A stretch of DNA of 9,774 bases from Candidatus Segatella papionis. Its GTDB lineage: Bacteria; Bacteroidota; Bacteroidia; Bacteroidales; Bacteroidaceae. Numbering within the stretch: position 1 is the first letter of the stretch; each line of letters opens with the position of its first letter. The notes under the pieces are model-generated. The model was not told where the DNA came from. It saw nothing but the letters and a program-made list of their open reading frames with translations, and did no database searches. A program made the position numbers and the translations under genes. Location: assembly GCA_002297965.1 (NCBI GenBank), contig DBLF01000005.1:9774-19547 (forward strand), in the 5' to 3' direction. Below are positions 6,150-9,774 of this stretch, piece by piece.

Positions 6150-7310
6150 ATGAAGAAACAACAGATATGTATTCTCGGTAGTACGGGAAGTATTGGCACT
6201 CAGGCACTCGATGTCATCAAGCAGCACAGCGACCTTTACGAGGTGTACTGTCTCACCGCCAACAACCGAGTGAAGGAGCTTGCCGAGCAAGCTCATCAGT
6301 TCCATCCTGCCGCCGTGGTCATCGCCAATGAAGCGCATTACCAGGAGTTGCAGGATTTGCTAAGCGATGAGCCTGACATCAAGGTGTATGCCGGAGCGCA
6401 GGCCCTTTGCGACATCGTGGAGGCAGAGCCTATCGACATGGTTCTTGCCTCGATGGTGGGATTCTCAGGCTTGGAGCCTACCATCCACGCCATCAAGGCT
6501 CGCAAGAAGATTTGCCTCGCCAACAAGGAAACCTTGGTGGTGGCGGGAGAACTGATTTGCAACCTTGCCCAGGAATATCACGTGCCTATCCTGCCTGTGG
6601 ATAGCGAGCACAGCGCCATCTTCCAGAGCTTGGTGGGCGAGGGAGACAACGAGGTGGAGAAAATTCTCCTAACTTGCTCGGGCGGTCCTTTCCGCAACTT
6701 TACCCATGAGCAATTGGAGAAGGTGACGGCAGCCGATGCCCTCAAGCATCCTACCTGGGATATGGGAGCTAAGATTACCATCGACTCGGCTTCGCTGATG
6801 AACAAGGGATTCGAGGTGACCGAGGCCAAGTGGCTCTTTGGTGTTCCTGCCGACAAGATAGAGGTGCTTATCCATCCTCAGAGCATTGTTCACAGTGCCG
6901 TACAGTTTGTTGATGGTGCGGTGAAGGCTCAGTTGGGTGTGCCAGATATGCGTCTGCCTATCCAGTATGCCTTCTCTTTCCCGAAGCGCTTGCATCTGAA
7001 CGGCGACCGTCTCGATCTCTTCAAGGCACAAGACCTGCAGTTCTTTGAACCAGATTACAAGAAGTTCAAATGTCTTCAGTTGGCTTTCGACGCCATCAAG
7101 AAGGGAGGCAATATGTCTTGCATCGTGAATGCTGCCAATGAAATCGTGAATGCGGGTTTCCGCAAGGGAGAATGTGGCTTCCTTCAGATGGCAGACATCA
7201 TCGAAGAGACTATGGCAAAGGCTACTTTTGATAGCAATCCAAATCTCGATGTCTATCTCCAGACCGATGCCGAGGCTCGTCGCATCGCCACTGAGTTGAT
7301 GAACAAATGA
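6150..7310 (+). CDS. dxr: 1-deoxy-D-xylulose 5-phosphate reductoisomerase
   Basis: Dxr (IspC) converts 1-deoxy-D-xylulose 5-phosphate to 2-C-methyl-D-erythritol 4-phosphate with NADPH, the committed step of the MEP isoprenoid pathway and the target of fosmidomycin. At 386 residues it is close to E. coli Dxr (398). The NADPH-binding GSTGSIG lies at residues 10-16. LANKETLV (123-130) is a family signature. The metal ligands are visible as Asp151 and Glu153 in PVDSEHSAIFQ and Glu222 in LMNKGFEV. IHPQSIVHSAVQF at 241-253 and VNAANEIVNAGF at 326-337 are also typical. The isoprenoid product feeds undecaprenyl phosphate, linking it to murA two genes upstream. It begins 76 bp after rimM and ends 89 bp before rseP. 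The ATG overlaps the leader sequence TTCAAAGTAAA that recurs before rseP. Confidence 0.97.
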   Translation: MKKQQICILGSTGSIGTQALDVIKQHSDLYEVYCLTANNRVKELAEQAHQFHPAAVVIANEAHYQELQDLLSDEPDIKVYAGAQALCDIVEAEPIDMVLASMVGFSGLEPTIHAIKARKKICLANKETLVVAGELICNLAQEYHVPILPVDSEHSAIFQSLVGEGDNEVEKILLTCSGGPFRNFTHEQLEKVTAADALKHPTWDMGAKITIDSASLMNKGFEVTEAKWLFGVPADKIEVLIHPQSIVHSAVQFVDGAVKAQLGVPDMRLPIQYAFSFPKRLHLNGDRLDLFKAQDLQFFEPDYKKFKCLQLAFDAIKKGGNMSCIVNAANEIVNAGFRKGECGFLQMADIIEETMAKATFDSNPNLDVYLQTDAEARRIATELMNK

Positions 7311-7378
7311 TAAAGTATAAATAATAATTAGTAAATGGAATTGCGAGAAGAGCTCATCATCAGGTTCTATTCTCAATG

Positions 7379-7396
7379 TTCAAAGTTCAAAGTAAA
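7379..7396 (+). repeat. Short direct repeat in the rseP leader, shared with the dxr leader
   Basis: TTCAAAG is repeated back to back at 7379-7385 and 7386-7392, and the second copy continues to TTCAAAGTAAA at 7396, four bases before the rseP ATG. The same eleven bases occur at 6140-6150 and run into the dxr ATG. The shared A-rich sequence next to two start codons fits the Bacteroidota habit of A/T-rich leaders in place of a Shine-Dalgarno sequence. Confidence 0.55.
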
Positions 7397-7399
7397 TAA

Positions 7400-8782
7400 A
7401 TGGAAGTATTTTTGATCAAAGCGTTGCAGCTGATGCTGTCGCTTTCCATCTTGGTGCTGCTCCATGAGGGCGGACACTTTTTCTTCTCCAAGCTCTTTGG
7501 CGTAAGAGTGGAAAAGTTCTATTTGTTCTTCGACCCATGGTTCCATCTCTTTGAGTTCAAGCCAAAGAACTCGGATACCACTTACGGATTGGGATGGTTG
7601 CCATTGGGCGGATATTGCAAGATTTCGGGTATGATAGACGAGAGTTTCGATACCGAACAGATGAAACAACCAGAGCAACCATACGAGTTCCGCAGCAAGC
7701 CAGCTTGGCAGCGATTGCTCATCATGATTGGCGGCGTGCTGGTTAATTTCGTGTTGGCTCTATTCATCTATTCTATGATTCTCTTCCATTGGGGCGATGA
7801 TTATGTCGCTACCAAGGATATGGCCCAGGGAATGAAGTTCAATACCGAGGCGAAGGCATTGGGTTTCCATGACCACGACATCTTGGTGGGTACGGACAAG
7901 GGTAAGTTTAAGACTTTCGATGGCGATATGTATCGCGACCTTTCTACCGCTACCCGTGTGGATATTATCCGTGGCGGCAAGCCGATGAGTCTCAATCTGC
8001 CGGGCGACCTGGATATGCTGAGCATGATAAAGGACAGTCCTCGCTTCGTGGAAATGTATATCCCGCTCCAGATAGATAGTGTGATGCAGGATTCACCAGC
8101 CAGCAAGTTGGGCTTGGCGAAGGGTGACAAGATTCTTGCCGTGAATGGCAACAAGGTGGAATCGTTTAATGATTTCCAGTTGGAATTGGGACGTGTGAGC
8201 GATGTTCTTGCCTCTGCCTCTTCTCACCAAGACAGTGTGAAGGCTTTGACTGCCAATGTGGAATACCGCAAGGCATCGGGCGATACGATTAAGAGCAAGG
8301 TTCTGCTGCAATCTACTGACGAAGGCGTAAAGTTTGGCTTCTACAACCATCCTGTGATGCTCGATTACAAGGTAACCCATATCAGCTATGGCTTCTTCGA
8401 GAGCTTCCCTGCTGGCATCAAGTATGGATGGAATGTCTTGGCGGGCTATGTTGGCGACATGAAGTATGTCTTCACCAAGGAAGGTGCCAAGAGCCTGGGT
8501 GGTTTCGGTGCTTTGGGCAGTCTCTTCCCATCTATGTGGGATTGGCACGCATTCTGGTTGATGACAGCTTTCTTGAGCATCATCCTTGCCTTTATGAACA
8601 TTCTTCCTATTCCTGCATTGGACGGTGGTCACGTGTTCTTCCTCCTCTATGAGATCATCACTGGTCGCAAGCCAGGCGATAAGTTTATGGAGCGAGCAGA
8701 GTATGTAGGTTTCGGCATCCTGCTCATTTTGCTGGTTGTCGCCAATCTGAACGACGTATTGAGATTCTTCGGCATTATGTAA
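7400..8782 (+). CDS. rseP: RIP metalloprotease RseP (site-2 protease, M50 family)
   Basis: This is an inner-membrane zinc protease that cuts substrates within or near the membrane. In E. coli RseP cleaves the anti-sigma factor RseA and leftover signal peptides; the Bacteroidota substrates are not established, though ECF anti-sigma factors are plausible. The 460-residue length fits the family (E. coli 450). The first membrane segment (about 8-28) carries the zinc motif HEGGH at 22-26. A second segment lies at 105-128, a third at about 386-404 with the third zinc ligand Asp408 in NILPIPALDGGH (400-411), and a last one at 433-450. Between them are two periplasmic PDZ-like domains: a divergent one at about 143-200 and a clearer one at about 220-263 containing SPASKLGLAKGDKILAVNG. 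It is the last gene of the rightward block and is followed by a hairpin terminator. Confidence 0.96.
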   Translation: MEVFLIKALQLMLSLSILVLLHEGGHFFFSKLFGVRVEKFYLFFDPWFHLFEFKPKNSDTTYGLGWLPLGGYCKISGMIDESFDTEQMKQPEQPYEFRSKPAWQRLLIMIGGVLVNFVLALFIYSMILFHWGDDYVATKDMAQGMKFNTEAKALGFHDHDILVGTDKGKFKTFDGDMYRDLSTATRVDIIRGGKPMSLNLPGDLDMLSMIKDSPRFVEMYIPLQIDSVMQDSPASKLGLAKGDKILAVNGNKVESFNDFQLELGRVSDVLASASSHQDSVKALTANVEYRKASGDTIKSKVLLQSTDEGVKFGFYNHPVMLDYKVTHISYGFFESFPAGIKYGWNVLAGYVGDMKYVFTKEGAKSLGGFGALGSLFPSMWDWHAFWLMTAFLSIILAFMNILPIPALDGGHVFFLLYEIITGRKPGDKFMERAEYVGFGILLILLVVANLNDVLRFFGIM

Positions 8783-8790
8783 TGCCGAAG
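8767..8790 (+). other. Perfect inverted repeat across the rseP stop codon
   Basis: CTTCGGCATTA at 8767-8777 and TAATGCCGAAG at 8780-8790 are exact complements separated by TG. The rseP TAA stop (8780-8782) lies in the right arm. As RNA it would form a ten-pair stem with a four-base loop. No U-run follows, so it is more likely a 3'-end protecting or translation-end structure than a terminator. Confidence 0.7.
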
Positions 8791-8863
8791 AAATCAATGA
8801 ACCTTAATATTGAAACAGGCAGAAAGAAACCTAAAATATATTTAGAGCGGTATATATAATAAA

Positions 8864-8916
8864 GTATATATAAAAAGAAAAGAGATAAGCGTATATAAAA
8901 GAGAAAAGAGATAAGC
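8864..8916 (+). repeat. Two adjacent copies of a 26-27-bp unit at the start of the terminator
   Basis: Copies span 8864-8890 and 8891-8916. Both begin GTATATA and end with GAAAAGAGATAAGC (8877-8890 and 8903-8916). The second copy supplies the left arm of the terminator hairpin. The first carries the same left-arm sequence and could pair with the same right arm, so two mutually exclusive hairpins are possible. Confidence 0.8.
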
Positions 8917-8943
8917 GCCATTGTGGAGCTTATCTCTTTCTTT
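8905..8943. terminator. Bidirectional intrinsic terminator between rseP and the M23 gene
   Basis: AAAGAGATAAGC (8905-8916) and GCTTATCTCTTT (8928-8939) form a perfect 12-pair stem. Inside it CCA and TGG can add three pairs around a TTG loop. On the plus strand the right arm runs into CTTTATT, a U-rich tail. On the minus strand the stem is followed by TCTCTTTTATATA, also U-rich. Its place between convergent genes suits termination from both sides. Confidence 0.82.
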
Positions 8944-9002
8944 ATTATATGCTAAATTTAACTAGTAATTGCTTTCAATTGCTTCTAAGGCTGATTACTT
9001 TT

Positions 9003-9055
9003 CTTATTGACAGCTTTTCTCTTATTGACAGCTTTTCTCTTATTGACAGCTTTTC
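9003..9055. repeat. Three tandem copies of an 18-bp unit downstream of the M23 gene
   Basis: The unit CTTATTGACAGCTTTTCT lies at 9003-9020 and 9021-9038 without mismatch, and again at 9039-9055 with all 17 bases before the next position identical. It begins 18 bases past the stop of the leftward M23 gene, so it is in that gene's 3' untranslated region. On the minus strand one frame through it is open and gives a six-residue repeat EKLSIR within a 29-codon frame from ATG 9064 to TGA 8975; I do not call that a gene. Perfect identity suggests recent duplication or slippage. Confidence 0.9.
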
Positions 9056-9072
9056 ATCAAGCATGTTAATGA

Positions 9073-9774
9073 TTAAGAGTAGCGGATAATCTGACCAGGA
9101 GCCAACTTCTTATCCTTCTTGTAACCATTGAGACGGCAAATCTGTTCTACGCTAACACCACGCTTCTCTGCAATGCTCGTTAGTGTTTCGCCAGCCTTAA
9201 CCTTGTGGTAAAGCTTTTCGCCCGATGGTGAAGCAGAATATCTGCCAACCTCGCCGCCATTCACCAATTCCTTGGTGTAACCGCCGTTGCCAATCTTGCC
9301 ACGAGCGGCATTTGCCTCGGCATACTCGTTCTCGTAGGTGTCACGATTGAAGTAGTAGAAGTCGCCTGTGACATCCTGGTTGCGGAAATCGAAGAACAAT
9401 GCTGGATTCAATGCCACTCCGCAGAGACGAGTCTCAAAGTGGAGGTGAGAACCTGTGCTTCGACCAGTGTTGCCACCCAATCCTATCACTTCGCCAGCTT
9501 TCACTTCCTGGTTCTCGGAAACGAGCTGGGCGGAAAGGTGACCATAGATGGTCTCCAAGCCATTGTTGTGGCGGATTACCACATACTTACCATAACCACC
9601 AGCGTCATATCTTACGATGCGAACTTTGCCTGCAAAGGCTGCGTGGATTGAGTCGCCAATATAAACCTTGATGTCCATACCTTTATGTTGGCGGCCAAAG
9701 CTAGCACGGTAACCGAAGTTACTTGTGACAACACGACTAGGAGTTGGCATGCAGAAATGACGGAGGTCGATACG
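9073..9774 (-). CDS. M23 family metallopeptidase with C-terminal LysM domain (5' end outside window)
   Basis: The frame is open from 9774 to the TAA at 9073, giving 233 residues of a protein whose N terminus is missing. An ATG at 9750 exists, but the residues before it (RIDLRHFC) are in frame and fit the family, so it is probably internal. The M23 (LytM/lysostaphin-type) domain spans fragment residues 11-125: zinc ligands His30 and Asp34 in HKGMD, His79 in YGHLS, and the HLH pair His110/His112 in GSHLHFE. A linker of about 60 residues leads to a LysM domain at 188-232 (LYHKVKAGETLTSIAEKRGV...), which binds glycan chains. All active-site residues are present, so it is probably an active cell-wall endopeptidase exported to the periplasm; the signal peptide would lie outside the window. 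It converges on rseP, from which the hairpin terminator separates it. Confidence 0.93.
   Translation of the reverse strand, partial: RIDLRHFCMPTPSRVVTSNFGYRASFGRQHKGMDIKVYIGDSIHAAFAGKVRIVRYDAGGYGKYVVIRHNNGLETIYGHLSAQLVSENQEVKAGEVIGLGGNTGRSTGSHLHFETRLCGVALNPALFFDFRNQDVTGDFYYFNRDTYENEYAEANAARGKIGNGGYTKELVNGGEVGRYSASPSGEKLYHKVKAGETLTSIAEKRGVSVEQICRLNGYKKDKKLAPGQIIRYS

Noticed and set aside
6669..7376. 235-codon minus-strand open frame opposite dxr
   Set aside because: It overlaps the conserved dxr coding sequence and has no recognisable family features; a shadow frame.
8093..8797. 234-codon minus-strand open frame opposite rseP
   Set aside because: It is antisense to the protease domain and its start lies in the hairpin after rseP; no recognisable features.
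9073..9750. M23 protein starting at the ATG at 9750
   Set aside because: The same frame stays open to the window edge and the preceding residues fit the family, so the true start is outside the window.

Overview
The window reads as chromosome of a Bacteroidota bacterium, most likely Prevotellaceae (Prevotella/Segatella-like). Three things point there: a DUF4290 gene (a family essentially confined to Bacteroidota) beside murA, divergent promoters whose -7 boxes match the Bacteroidota consensus TAnnTTTG, and start codons preceded by A/T-rich leaders rather than Shine-Dalgarno sequences. The species call is inference from protein similarity remembered by eye; no search was run.

Layout. Positions 1-2661 hold a leftward block, in transcription order yicC-gmk-nadD, then the truncated start of a membrane phosphoethanolamine-transferase-like gene. 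A 91-bp divergent promoter region (2662-2752) separates it from a rightward block, tsaB-DUF4290-murA-rimM-dxr-rseP (2753-8782). A 290-bp convergent intergenic region (8783-9072) carries a strong hairpin terminator and two sets of short tandem repeats. The window ends in a leftward M23 peptidase with a C-terminal LysM domain, whose 5' end lies beyond position 9774.

The genes are mainly housekeeping: guanylate kinase, NAD synthesis, tRNA t6A modification, 30S ribosome maturation, first committed step of peptidoglycan precursor synthesis, MEP-pathway isoprenoid synthesis (which feeds undecaprenyl phosphate), and an intramembrane site-2 protease. murA, dxr, rseP and the M23-LysM enzyme, with the truncated transferase, give the region a cell-envelope theme.

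I do not see a defence system, mobile element, CRISPR array, RNA gene or convincing new system. The most distinctive non-coding signal is that nearly every longer intergenic gap contains 2-3 copies of a short tandem or direct repeat (periods about 30, 26, 17, 14, 26 and 18 bp), one of which runs across the gmk stop codon. The most notable protein feature is an Asp in MurA where the fosfomycin-target Cys normally sits.
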